A stretch of 64,000 nucleotides of DNA from Telmatactis stephensoni (GCA_029948255.1 JALIZF010001916.1:310001-374000), one strand, 5' to 3'. Positions 26,200-37,654 are shown, counted from the first letter of the stretch. A program made the numbers and translations. The notes: a model not told the origin generated them from the sequence alone.

Positions 26200-26509
26200 T
26201 TAACGTATCAATAAAATAGTAAATAAATTATTACTGGGCTACCTGTGGTAGGCCCAGTCTTAAATTAGCTTTGTTTTGTCTTCTTTTTTTTTTCCTGTTT
26301 TCGTCTCGAGAAATGGCCAATATTGCGCAATACTCATCGGTCACGTGTTACTCATTGGTCAATCACACGCAAGTATCAGCTCAGTCACATGTTCGCATTG
26401 ACCAATCAACAGTACGTATGTACATGAGTGCTCGCATCGTGCTCAAGAGGTCCGCCATTTTGAAATGTGAAACATTATGGCAAACAAAGGAAACAAAAGA
26501 AGATATATC

Positions 26510-27060
26510 GTCGCTACCCCTTCCATTCGTGAGGGAGCTGTCCTAGCAGCAAAAAACGAAGAGACCAGCAAGATTATTATGGTCGCTACCCCTTCCATTC
26601 GTGAGGGAGCTGTCCCAGGAGCAGTTGTCCGAGAGACAGCACACAACGAAGAGACCAGCATTTCGCTGGGACGCCACCGCTTCCATTCGTGAGCGAGCTC
26701 TCGCAGGAGCAGCTGTCCGTGAGACAGCACACAACGAAGAGACCAGCATTTCTCTGGTACGTCCACCGCTTCCATTCGTGAGCGAGCTCTGCCAGGAGCA
26801 GCTTGTCCGTGAGACAGTAAATAACGAAGAGACCAGCATTTCGCTGGACGCCACCGCTTCCATTCGTGAGCGAGCTCTCCCAGGAGCAGTTGTCCGATGA
26901 GACCGCACACAACGAAGAGACCCGCCAAGTAATAGGGTCAAAACCGCTTCCATTCGTGAGCGAGCTCTCCCAGGAGCAGTTGTCCGAGAGACAGCACACA
27001 ACGAAGAGACCCGCCAAAGTAATAGGGTCCTCACCTCTCCCATCCGCGAGAGAACTGCCC
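26510..27060. repeat. ~89 bp tandem array upstream of Helitron ORF1
   Basis: About six and a half units, spaced 71, 89, 89, 88, 90 and 90 bp by the position of ttccattcgtgag. Each holds cacacaacgaagagacc and gagctctcccaggagcagtt variants. It lies just upstream of the ORF1 start at 27192 and may act as its promoter or as Helitron subterminal sequence; the long ORFs on the minus strand look like shadows. Confidence 0.85.
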
Positions 27061-27191
27061 CGGCAGTAAAAAGCGGAGAGACCACAAGTAAGGTCGAAAA
27101 GCAAAAGTTATACAAAAAGCCAAAGTTATATCAAACCAACCAGTTATCATGTCAAACATTGTGTAAACATTCAAATCTACAAGAAGACGCC

Positions 27192-29075
27192 ATGTTGGAT
27201 TCACTCGAAGCGAATGAAGAGATTGAGGACGCTAAACCAACCATCAATAATTATCATTTATTAAGCACAAAGGTGAATATTGTGTTTCTTTTTATTGTTT
27301 TGCTATGGATTATCTTACTTAATAAATGCATCATTCTGAATACTGTATTTTTTGTCCGTAATATTATGATTTTCGCGAGTGTTTACGCTACTCTAGTAGG
27401 TGTTAATTTCTACGTAAATTTCTTGATATCTTCAACACAAGCTGCCATGAACTCATTCGATGAATGTGATTTATTTGACAAGGCCATACAGTTATCTGTA
27501 ATTGTACATGATAATAATGAGTCATTTTCAATAAACTGTAGATCTCGATACGAGAAGTTTGTTTTTTTGAGTCGTCACATTCGTACACGTGCTGTTCGTG
27601 TTAATCGTGATAGAGAACCCAGCAGGATACCACACAAAAAGATAACACGCATTTTGCACAAATCCAGGAACAGAAGGCGTTTGCTTCGCACATATATAAA
27701 GAAGAACATACCAAGGTCTTCCCGAATACATATTTTTATCAGCAAGGGGCGTGAAAAAATGTATACGCATAATGTGAGATGTGGGCACAAAGGATCTAAA
27801 TATCCCTTTTCTATATTCAGGGGAAAGTACAACCGATTTCTAGCGTCTCATAAAAGAACTCCAAAATGTACAAAGTTTAAGACCAGACTGAAAAACAATT
27901 CTAAACCATTATTAAACAGTAGCAGGCCAATGTTTTCAAATTTATATAGCTCCAATGCAATACCAGCTGTTTACAAAAATCTGAGTCACAGAGTAAATCA
28001 TTGTAAGTTCAACCTGTCTGGGGATATAGAATTAAACCCTGGTCCTGTTATTGATGTTAGTAAGACAATCAAAGCCCCTTACAGTCAAGACAATGTAGCA
28101 TTGTTTGGGTTAAATGCAGGTACACAGTGTGTAGCCATGTCCCTTACTGCCCTGATATACAACTACAGGAATGGTATTTCATTCTCAATGGACTTGGTTA
28201 ATATAATGAATATTGGTAATGAATTGTATTCTGGTTTAAGAAGACTGTCTAGCCAATCTTATTTGATGCTGTCAGAAGTACCAGAGATGATCTCAGTGTT
28301 CAATACTAATTATCAACTTGAGTACAGTCCAAGCTACACTGGTACTATTAATGGTGCTTGTGCTATTGAAGATTTTGATTATTGTATGTCATTACATGAT
28401 GCTATGCAGACTTTGTTAAGACAAAATTATAATTCTTTTCTGTTAACAATTGCTAATAGTACTGTGGGTATCTATTGTACTACAGATGGTAAGATTAAAA
28501 TATTTGATTCTCATTCTAGAGACTTGTATGGTATGGTCCATCCTCAAGGAACTTGTGTGTTGTTAGAAGTGGAAACCTTAACTGAGCTAATAAATCATTT
28601 TCAAGTGCTTTATCACAATCCAAATGTTTTATTTGAACTCAAAGGTGTACATATTAATGGGATACAATTTGATACAACACACACTTGTGATCCAAGTGCA
28701 GTAGATCAACAGACTGCTACCTTTCAAGTAACTCATAATGCACATGCTGACATTACAACCGATGATATCCCCTTAGCATGCTGTTGTGCTATATCTTTTT
28801 ATTGCATTTGTTTTTCCATTATCAAATCTTGTGGGTATTGGAATGCACAAACTCTGGATGCAATTATTGACCATGGAAACATGTTTTACAGAGAAAAGCT
28901 CAATGTTCATCATAAACAACCTGTCACTGTCAAAGACCTTCCACATACACTTCAAATATATGATGCACATATTAACATTACCTTTAACTTTGAGAAACAA
29001 GGAATGTTGTGTTGTACTTCTCTTGGTAGCAAATTATTGCTTCAGAAATTAATCACAGATAAATTTGCACAATAA
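27192..29075 (+). CDS. Helitron ORF1: membrane/basic region, 2A motif, C76-like cysteine protease
   Basis: 627 residues from the ATG at 27192 (context gccATGt). The order is an acidic start, two hydrophobic segments (about residues 26-82: NIVFLFIVLLWIILL, IMIFASVYATLVGVNF), an Arg/Lys-rich stretch (about 118-220), the motif GDIELNPGP (277-285) and a protease domain. GDIELNPGP fits the 2A consensus D(V/I)ExNPGP, where ribosomes skip the last Gly-Pro bond. The protease shows Cys313 (NAGTQCVAM) and Asp439-x-His441 (IFDSHSRDL), the Cys...DxH order of herpesvirus-tegument/UL36-type ubiquitin proteases (peptidase C76). A second, similar but degenerate block (ACCCAISFY, DHGNMFY) fills the C-terminus. 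The frame is fully open, unlike the downstream genes. An OTU-type fold is the alternative; fold assignment is from motifs only. Confidence 0.7.
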   Translation: MLDSLEANEEIEDAKPTINNYHLLSTKVNIVFLFIVLLWIILLNKCIILNTVFFVRNIMIFASVYATLVGVNFYVNFLISSTQAAMNSFDECDLFDKAIQLSVIVHDNNESFSINCRSRYEKFVFLSRHIRTRAVRVNRDREPSRIPHKKITRILHKSRNRRRLLRTYIKKNIPRSSRIHIFISKGREKMYTHNVRCGHKGSKYPFSIFRGKYNRFLASHKRTPKCTKFKTRLKNNSKPLLNSSRPMFSNLYSSNAIPAVYKNLSHRVNHCKFNLSGDIELNPGPVIDVSKTIKAPYSQDNVALFGLNAGTQCVAMSLTALIYNYRNGISFSMDLVNIMNIGNELYSGLRRLSSQSYLMLSEVPEMISVFNTNYQLEYSPSYTGTINGACAIEDFDYCMSLHDAMQTLLRQNYNSFLLTIANSTVGIYCTTDGKIKIFDSHSRDLYGMVHPQGTCVLLEVETLTELINHFQVLYHNPNVLFELKGVHINGIQFDTTHTCDPSAVDQQTATFQVTHNAHADITTDDIPLACCCAISFYCICFSIIKSCGYWNAQTLDAIIDHGNMFYREKLNVHHKQPVTVKDLPHTLQIYDAHINITFNFEKQGMLCCTSLGSKLLLQKLITDKFAQ

Positions 29076-29140
29076 TACTGGATTTTTAATGTGGATCTCA
29101 AATTATTGTATATGTTGCATCTTTCATATGATGAAAAAGA

Positions 29141-32100
29141 AAAAATAATATAAAGTACTATCTTATAGCATTCAGTTGTGATGGAACACTTGATTTGTTT
29201 CAAAATGTCAATGACATTGATTCTCTTGTCCAGTCAATATTAAATATTGTAAAAAAAGGATTTGAAAGTAATGATGTAAAATATTGTATGAAATTTTTAT
29301 GTTGTTCAAGTAATTTGACAAATACTGTAAGACAAAAGATAATGGCAAAACATAAGTCTAATGATATGAAAAAATTAGGTGCAAAAAGGAAAATAAAAGA
29401 TTATATACAAATGGAGGCTTCCAAGAAAAAAATGCTTTTATCTAACAAAGCAAAATGGTATAAATCACTAGATGCTGCAGAAAAAGAAAAGGTTTTGTCT
29501 GATAGAGCAGAATGGTATAAATCACTAGATCCTGCAGAAAAAGAAAAGTTTTGTCTGATAGAGCAGAATGGTATAAATCACTAGATGCTGCAGAAAAAGA
29601 AAAGATTTTGTCTGACAGAGCAGAATGGTATAAATCACTAGATGCTGCAGAAAAAGAAAAGATTTTGTCTGATAGAGCAGAATGGTATAAATCACTAGAT
29701 GCTGCAGAAAAAGAAAAGATTTTGTCTGACAGAGCAGAATGGTATAAATCACTAGATCCTGCAGAAAAAGAAAAGCTTTTATCTGAAAGAGCAGAATGGT
29801 ATAAATCACTGGATACTGCAGAGAAAGAAAAGCTTTTGTTACGGGAACACCATAGAAAACAAGCAGTCAACAGTTCACTTCAGCATGATTTGGATCATAC
29901 TATATCAGTTTTTAAAAGTAAGATCAGAGATGGTCCATATTACATATGTTGTGTGTGTAATAGGTTATTATACAGAAAAACAGTTATCCAGTTCAAACAT
30001 ACTAAATATAACAATGAAAAACTGTTCACTGATATAAAGTCCTTTGATGACAAGAATTACATTTGTAAAACCTGTCATTCAAAAGTTTTAAAGTCACAGA
30101 TCCCATGTCAAGCTGTTTACAACAAATTACAAGTTGATGAAATACCACCAGAGCTGTCAGTCCTAGAGAAGCTTGAGCAGATACTTATAGCACAGAGAAT
30201 AGTCTTTGAAAAAATAGTAGTATTGCCTAAAGGCCAACAAAGAAAGATTAAAGGTGCAATTTGTAATGTACCTGTTGAATGTGAACAGACTTGCCACATC
30301 TTGCCACGCCCTCCTGAAAGATCTGGTATAATTCTGTTAAAACTCAAAAGAAAACTGCAATTTAGAGGTCATGTGTACTTCCAAGCAGTGCGTCCTCAAG
30401 CAATATTAGATGCTCTCAACTGGCTGAAAATGAATAATTCATTGTATAGTGATATAGCAGTTGATATTAACAATATTGATCCAGGTCTCACTACTTTGCA
30501 ACAGAATGAAAACATGTCAGAAGATCATGCACCATTGAATGATGAAAACTTGCTAGCTGATGTGGAGAACACTGACTTACATGTAAGTGAACAAGATGTA
30601 GAAAACAACAACACACCTGATGATGATGAAGAAAAAGATGACCCTTTGAATGAATATAGAGCACCAACAAATGAAACATGCTTACAATCTGTGATACCAG
30701 ATTACCCTGCTACAATTGACCAAAATGATGAAGTAGCATCAGGAAATGAAATATACAGTATTGCACCTGGTGAAAATAAACATCCTGTATCATTCATGAT
30801 TGACAAACAATGTGAAGAGTTAGCTTTTCCAGTCTTATTGCCTAAAGGACAATTTGGTTACACTATTGAACGAGAAATAAAATTATCACCAGTAAAATAC
30901 TTTAATGCCAGACTATTGCATTACAGTGGAAGGTTTGCAACAAACCCTGAGTATCTTTTCTTTGCACAGTTCATCATAGAACAGAAGAAGGTATCAGATA
31001 GCATCAATATTGCTCTAAAAAAAGTTCATGGCCAATCACTCACTGCTTCTCAAATAAGATCTGATGCACAAAGCTTACAAAATCTTATTTGTCAAGATCA
31101 GGCTTATCTATTTTTGAGACACATTCCAGGTACACCACCTTACTGGCAGAGATTTATGTATGAAGTGATAGCTATGGTAAAACAGCTTGGAATACCCACA
31201 TGGTTCATGACATTATCTTGTGCTGATCTTAGATGGCCTGAGCTCTTTCAGATTATTGCCAGAACACAAGGCATGAATATGACTGATGATGAGGTTGAAG
31301 CTTTGTCTTATAATGAAAGGTGTCGCATGCTGAATCTTAATCCAGTAGTTGTTGCAAAACACTTTCAGTACAGAGTAGAAACATTTTTCACTGAAGTTCT
31401 ACTAACAAATGCAAACCCCATAGGTAAAATAATTTATTATGCACTGCGTATCGAGTTTCAAATGAGAGGCTCTCCTCACTTACATGCATTGATATGGACT
31501 TCTGATTGTCCTAAACTTACATCTGAAACAAAGCAGGAGTATATTGACTTTGTAGATCAACATGTACAAGCCTACCTCCCTGATGAAGAACAAGACCCTG
31601 AATTGCATGAATTAGTCAAAACCTATCAAAAGCACAATCATTCTAAAACCTGCAGAAAATACAGAAACACTAGATGCAGATTTAATTTTGGCCAGTTTTT
31701 TACAAACAGAACAATTGTAGCAGAACCTCTAAGTGATGATCTTGATGAAGTAGAGAAGACAGAAATTCTTGACAGACAAAAACACATCCTGAGTCTAGTG
31801 AAAGAAAAAATAGATGATGTAGTAAACCCTAGTAAGTCCAATTATGACCCTACATTGACTGAAGCTAATATTTTTAGCAGTGCAGGCATTACTGAAGAGC
31901 AATATTACTCAGCTTTATCAATGTCACCTGATTCTGACTATGAATTGCATCTCAGAAGACCAATAGACAGCTGTTTTATTAACAACTATTTCATTGCTGG
32001 TATCAAAGGCTTTGCAGCAAACGTTGACTTGCAACCTGTTTTTAATCACTACAAATGTATCACTTATGTGTGCTCATACTTCACAAAGGATGAAACAGAA

Positions 32101-32301
32101 TGTTCACAAGCTATAATGAATGCAGCTAAGGAAGCAAAGAAAGACAACCTAAATATCAGAGAGGGTTTAAAGAAAATTGGTGCTGCTTTTCTGTCAACTA
32201 GAGAAGTCAGTTCACAAGAATGTGTATATAGATGCATGCCAGAACTATGGTTAAGGAAAATCTTCCCAGGAACAGTCTTTGTTAATACAAACTTACCCTG
32301 A
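29141..32301 (+). pseudogene. Helitron rolling-circle replication protein (HUH Rep), frameshifted
   Basis: The first part (29141-29584) and second part (29551-32301, 916 codons) are in different frames because one base is missing near 29548, inside a repeat array. Order: coiled-coil repeats; a Cys-rich block (CCVCNR, CKTCH); a DUF6570-like region (VLPKGQQRKIKGAICNVPVE); an acidic linker; then the Helitron-like N domain with LLPKGQFGY and PPYWQRFMYEVIAMVKQLG. Rep motif 2 is SPHLHAL (His643 and His645 of the second ORF). Motif 3 is YVCSYFTK (Tyr839 and Tyr843), so the HxH metal site and both tyrosines are kept. This protein nicks and joins DNA for rolling-circle transposition. It probably once continued into the helicase and upstream into ORF1; the frame is lost at both joins (about 29076-29140 and 32295). 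Confidence 0.85.
29440..29845 (+). repeat. 57 bp in-frame tandem array inside Rep gene
   Basis: About seven units encode LSDRAEWYKSLDAAEKEKI (19 residues), a charged, probably coiled-coil repeat. One unit lacks a single A (near 29548), which shifts the frame. Confidence 0.9.
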
Positions 32302-34531
32302 TAAAAGAATACGTGTTGCTAAGTCCCAAGAAGAGCTTGATGAGCTGGATGATGAGAGTACAGATATTTTCAAGTCTAATATCATTGAGCGATATAGTAA
32401 TAGACCAATGTCTATTCCCATAGTAGATAAACTATGCTTAGCTGAGTTTGCCGCTTACTATTATAAAGACTATAGAAAAGAAAATCAAGAAACAGCTGAT
32501 GCTCAGCCTGAAGTACTTACTCGATGGTGTGATTGAAATGCAACATGATTCCTCAGATCCTGATGTATCACTACCAAACCAAATAAGATTAATGAACACC
32601 AATGAAGTCATGAAATGTAGAAGAGTAAAATCAGTTATAAGATATCACACACCTAAGTAAAAGAAAAGAACCTGAACTGTTTTTCCATCATTTGCTCATG
32701 TTGTATTATCCTTGGCGAAGATGAAACTACTCTTCTAAGCACAGATCAAACATATGCCTCTAAATTCTATGAACCTGATGTTCAAGCTGTAGTAGAACAT
32801 AACAGACAAAACTTTGAACCTGATGCAGATGCTATAACAGAGGCACTTGAATTTCTACGAAATAACCAGGGTAATATCAGTCACTCATATGATTCTATAA
32901 ATGATCAAGAAAATGCTGATTTACTGTAATGAAATGCATGATGATGATTTACCCGAAGAGTCATTTAATGAGCAGTTGCCTTCACATCTTGGTACATCTT
33001 CTGAATCCGATCAACATTCAAATCAAGGAATAACATTCCACAACCAACCTGCAGAAATTTCTGATGATGAACTACGTGAAAGTGTTAGATCCTTGAACAC
33101 AAGACAGCGTTTTGCATACGACACTGTTCTCTCCTGGTGTAGAAATAAAATGAAAAATATGCATAGTCTTAAACCTGAAGATATCAAACCAATTTATCTT
33201 TTCATTACTGGTGGTGCTGGGAGTGGCAAAAGTCATTTGATTAAAACAATTTACCACACTGCTACTAAAACCTTTAGACATGCACCAATGAATCCTGAAT
33301 TACCTACAGTTCTTTTAATGGCTCCTACTGGTGTTGCAGCTATCAATATTGATGGAACTACAATAAATACTGCTCTAGCAATTCCCAAGGATACAGGTGA
33401 TATACTACCTGCAATGTCAGACCAAAAGAGAACACAGATGAGAATGTCATTAGCTGAACTTAAGTTGATTCATAATTGATGAAATATCTATGGTTGGTAA
33501 TACTACTTTGCTTCACATTCACCAAAGATTAAAAGAAATTTTTGCCACTTCAAACTCTCAAATGTTTGCTGGCCTTAGCATTATTGCTGTAGGTGATATG
33601 TATCAGCTGCCACCAATACGTAGGAGACCTGTCTTTGACAATTATAAGAATGATGTCTATAACTTGTACCACCCATGGCATCTTTTCACAATGATAGAAC
33701 TCATTGATATCATGAGACAGAAAGATGATCAACCATTTGCTGAGCTTTTAAACAGATTCCGTACAGCAAGCCAAACTGAAGAAGATATCAAGTGCATTCA
33801 ATCTAGAGCAATTAGATCCATCACATCCCAATTATCCATCAGATGCTCTTCACATCTGGGCTGAAAATAATCCAGTTGATCAACATAATAACATGAAGTT
33901 AGAACAAATACCTTCTCCCTTGTTTCATCTGAAAGCCACAGATCAATATCCTCCAAATGTGTCACAACAAGACATTGATAGGGTACTAGCTAGAAAAAGA
34001 TCTGAAACAGGTGGACTTGGTTCTGATATCTACATCAAAGAGACTGCTAGAGTCATGTTGACAGCCAATATTGACATTGCTGATAGACTTATCAATGGAC
34101 AAATAGGAACTGTTATACGAATTGGAAATAACCAAAACAATGAAAAACCAACTGTTGTTTACATTAAGTTTGATGATGAAAAAGCTGGCAATAATTTAAT
34201 AGAAAAGAGTAGCAATCCTTTTGTTAGAGAAAACAGAGTTGTACCTATTGAACCCATATTAGCAAGAATCAAGATAAGATCAAACAAGCCATCTTCACCT
34301 GAAATCCAGAGAATGCAGTTTCCTTTAACACTAGCCTATGCTGTGAGTATTCATAAAGTACAAGGATTATCACTCAAGAACTTAGTCATTAGCTTTGAAT
34401 TGATCAAACAAAGAGGATTCAACTATGGTCAGGTTTATGTTGCTTTAAGTAGATCTACGTCTTTAAATGGTATTCACATTTTGGGAAACCTTGAAAGCAA
34501 ACATGTGAAAGCAGATTCTAGAGTACACTGA
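32279..34531 (+). pseudogene. Helitron Pif1-type helicase, frameshifted
   Basis: Helicase motifs appear in order but in changing frames. Walker A is GGAGSGKSHL (near 33209), followed by APTGVAA (33320) and IIDEIS (Walker B, near 33472, across a frame change). Then come GDMYQLPPI (33593), the INGQIGTV region (34090), and VQGLSL and VYVALSRSTSL (34360-34470). Breaks lie near 32295, 32533, 32657, 32715, 32925, 33470, 33815 and 34515. The first part (DKRIRVAKSQEELDEL, FKSNIIERY) is the usual Rep-helicase linker of Helitrons. The helicase would unwind the donor strand during transposition. In this state no full-length product can be made. Confidence 0.85.
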
Positions 34532-34535
34532 AGAA

Positions 34536-35254
34536 TATGAAAGACTAAGGAACATTTCTTCATTTACCATGCAGCCGACTAGTCAAACACCTCACGATGG
34601 TAATGGAATACTTACTATTTCTCTTCTAAATGTCAGATCTCTCAAGAAACATAGCATAGACATCAAATGTGATTCAAACATCTTTGATAGTGATCTAATA
34701 GCTCTAACAGAGACACAACTTCTACCTAATAGTAATGACATTGAAATTAGAAATCATTTGATTCCATTCACATTATATAGGAATGATCATGCTTCAGACA
34801 GATACTCCAGTTTAGCAATCTGCACAAAAAGCAACATAGAAACAACAGAACATCAATATTTCCCTCAAGTAAATGCTATCAAATTTCAAGTCTTTGACAA
34901 GATAACACAGCACAGTTGTACTCTGCTGCTCCTCTACCGAAAGAACAGTATGAATATCTCACAGTTTGTAAATAGTCCTTGAATACATCCTTAATAGTTA
35001 TCCTGTCGATATGATTCTAGGTGATTTCAATATAAATTACTTGGATGACAATAGCATTCAACCACTTGAATCTCTCATGAATTCTCTCAACTACTCACAA
35101 ATGGTACAAAGTCCAACATTTGTTTCTGCAGGGAGTACATTAGACCTAATATACCTACAATCATCAATGTTTGAAAATAGTTCACAATTCTGTTATAAGT
35201 GTTTACTACTCTGATCATGATGCTGTTAAATTATCCTTTAAATTCCATGAATAG
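34536..35254 (+). pseudogene. Helitron C-terminal APE-like endonuclease, frameshifted
   Basis: Motifs of the exonuclease-endonuclease-phosphatase fold appear in order: LNVRSLKKH (near 34626), LTETQL (34706), LGDFNINYL (35018) and SDHDAV (35210). They correspond to the Asn, Glu, Asp-Asn and Asp-His active-site blocks. Frame changes occur near 34980 and 35190. A C-terminal endonuclease of this kind distinguishes Helentron/Helitron2 elements from canonical Helitrons. The stop in the final frame is at 35252-35254. Confidence 0.85.
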
Positions 35255-35555
35255 ACAATAAATAGATTAAGATACACACTTATTGAAAAATGTATTACCA
35301 CAAATCATCATTATATGTATGTGAGCTAATAATTATATCATATAATACTGTAATCAGTTTTGACGGGTACTTAATGTACATTCACTTACTTTTAACTGCA
35401 ACAGTTACTCAATTCAATTTTTAGTACTGTTTCAAAATAAATAATATTCAAAAAGCCATGATTCAAATATAATATATGATATACAATTTCATAGATACAC
35501 ATCATCTAACAACAGTAACATGTATCTCATAATACTTGAAATCAATTAGCACATT

Positions 35556-35613
35556 TTCAAATCTCCCACTTTACAAGTGGGAGATTCAAAAATGAGGCAC
35601 CAAATGGGTGCCT
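35556..35613. terminator. Two adjacent hairpins downstream of the Helitron genes
   Basis: Hairpin 1 pairs aatctcccactt with aagtgggagatt; hairpin 2 pairs gaggcacc with gggtgcctc. They lie about 300 bp past the endonuclease stop. Helitrons usually have a hairpin near the 3' terminus, so these may be its replication terminator; 2 kb of further repeat-like sequence follows, which argues against this being the extreme end. Confidence 0.5.
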
Positions 35614-37654
35614 CTTCTTTCTCCATAATCTAGGTAAGTAAGACATACCTGAGCCATTTCTTATTTTCTTATTTTTAATTTCTGATAAAACATTCTCTTC
35701 AACAAAATTTAATGATTTTCTTTTCTCTTTTTGCAGATTATTAAACATACTACTTTGAAATTTTAGTGGCGAAGACCAAGAAAAATCTTTTAAGTGCATC
35801 ATAACACTTTAAAACTGATGTAAGAATTTAAAATAGATGATCTAATTAATTTTCCAAGAATGAAGAACAATATTATTATACAAGTCACATCTTCATGCAA
35901 GGACAAACTGTGATCATGGACTACATCTATCACATATAATCAGGAAGGATCATGTAATCACACCTCCATGATATATTATTCAAGTTCAAGAAGCTGTGAT
36001 CCATGGACTACACCTATCTTACCATGAATGAATGAAACTTTGTAATATGTCAGCACATATATGCAAATGAAAAATGCAACTGTGAACAGCAAATCACTGG
36101 ATCAAAGAAAAAAATCCAAATCAATACAACAACAGTGATTCAGCAATACTTTGTAATATATCACAACATTTACACTGTGCAATGGAAAACTTCAAAATGA
36201 TATCAAGTTGACTGGTCACTTTACACCATGCAACTATATGGATAAATCAAACTTTGTAATACAGCACATTGTATGAAAAAGGAAAAATGCAACAGCAAAT
36301 GAGTGGATCAAAGAAAAAACTCCAAATCAATACAACAATGATTCAACAACACAAAATTTGTAATATCACAACATTGACACCAATGGAAAACTTCAAAATG
36401 ATATCAAGTGGACTATAACACTTTACACATAAATTTGCAACACTGAAAGACTGTGCTCAAAGTCATTTACAACGTGAAAATCATCTATTACAATTAATTA
36501 TATCAAACACTGTTAGACCACAAAAGTCCTACAAGAGAAACTACAAAATTTCATGGTTTAACTACAGTCATCCATGGCAAACTATCAGAGTGATAATTAT
36601 CTACTTCCAAGGTACTAAATGGCAATTATATTACCAAGATTTTTATTATATGTACTAATGGCCTGACAAAACCATTAATGATCTGACAAAATCAATACCA
36701 TCTATATTCTATGTCTATGGCAAGAATATAACATGAACTTACAATACTGGGCTACTTGCATATATTATATCCTCATGTGATCAACAATATCAGCCTACAA
36801 CTTCAAGCTATCTTCACATTCATCAACAATAAATTATTTGACTTTGTGATATTCATGCATTGGCGTACTGCAAATACTGGACTTGTACACAAAATATATA
36901 GAGAGACATTAATATTCAAGTAGCAATTTTACTTAATTTAATTTAAAAACTGCCCAACAAAACAATTATATTATATGTCTGGGGCATTAAGCTTAATTCA
37001 TAGCAATCTATCCACGAAAATATAATCTAAGTGACATACACTGCACTCTACATGTATCTGCAATACCTTATAGTTTTAGAAATTGTATGTCTTAATAACA
37101 AGTAGCTGTGGTTTGTAGTAAAAAAAGAAACACATATCATATGAAAGTGGCCTAGTGGAGGAGGACGGATTTTAAAAATATTAACAGTTGACTGTAAAGT
37201 GGAGGAGGACGGATTAAAAAAATAAACAAGTTAAATGTTACTTTTATTCATATCTTCCACGTTTATTTATATACATATATTGCACATAATAATATACTGT
37301 CAACTACGAACCTTTTAGAAAGCATTTACACGACAACATCCATGAAATATTCGTTAGCTTCTTGACGAAGAAAAACTGATTTTCACGGCAGCCATCTTGA
37401 AATTTACAACGACAAACACGTCGGGTTTCGTCACGCAATGCACCTAAACTTACAACAGGAATCCCAACTAGAACTAAACCCGTAAATCGAACACGACTCT
37501 CCAAGCTGGAATCAAGGGCTGGAATTTACAAAGGGAAAAAAGCGCACCCTTTCAAAAATTCTCATTCTTCTAGGAAGTTCCAATCGGAAATTCCCCAATA
37601 TGCTGTTCCATTTACCTTCCAAACAGAATATAAGTGAACCATAAGTGCCAATAG
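35614..37654. repeat. AT-rich 3' region of the Helitron with diverged direct repeats
   Basis: Units near 36075-36240 and 36285-36435 share ggatcaaagaaaaaa, ccaaatcaatacaacaa and aatggaaaacttcaaaatga. Another pair (35905-35945 and 35985-36020) shares gtgatc(c)atggactaca. The box gtggaggaggacggatt occurs at 37153 and 37199, 46 bp apart. No gene was recognised. Confidence 0.6.

Noticed and set aside
26443..27115. Minus-strand frames up to 190 codons opposite the 89 bp array
   Set aside because: Several overlapping frames are open with repeat-derived wording and no family resemblance.
28081..29075. Integrated herpesvirus as the source of the tegument-like protease
   Set aside because: It sits in frame within a Helitron coding set (Rep, Pif1 helicase, endonuclease) and no viral structural gene is present; C76-like proteases also occur in cellular mobile elements.
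29442..29870. Minus-strand frame of 142 codons
   Set aside because: Shadow of the 57 bp array in the Rep gene.
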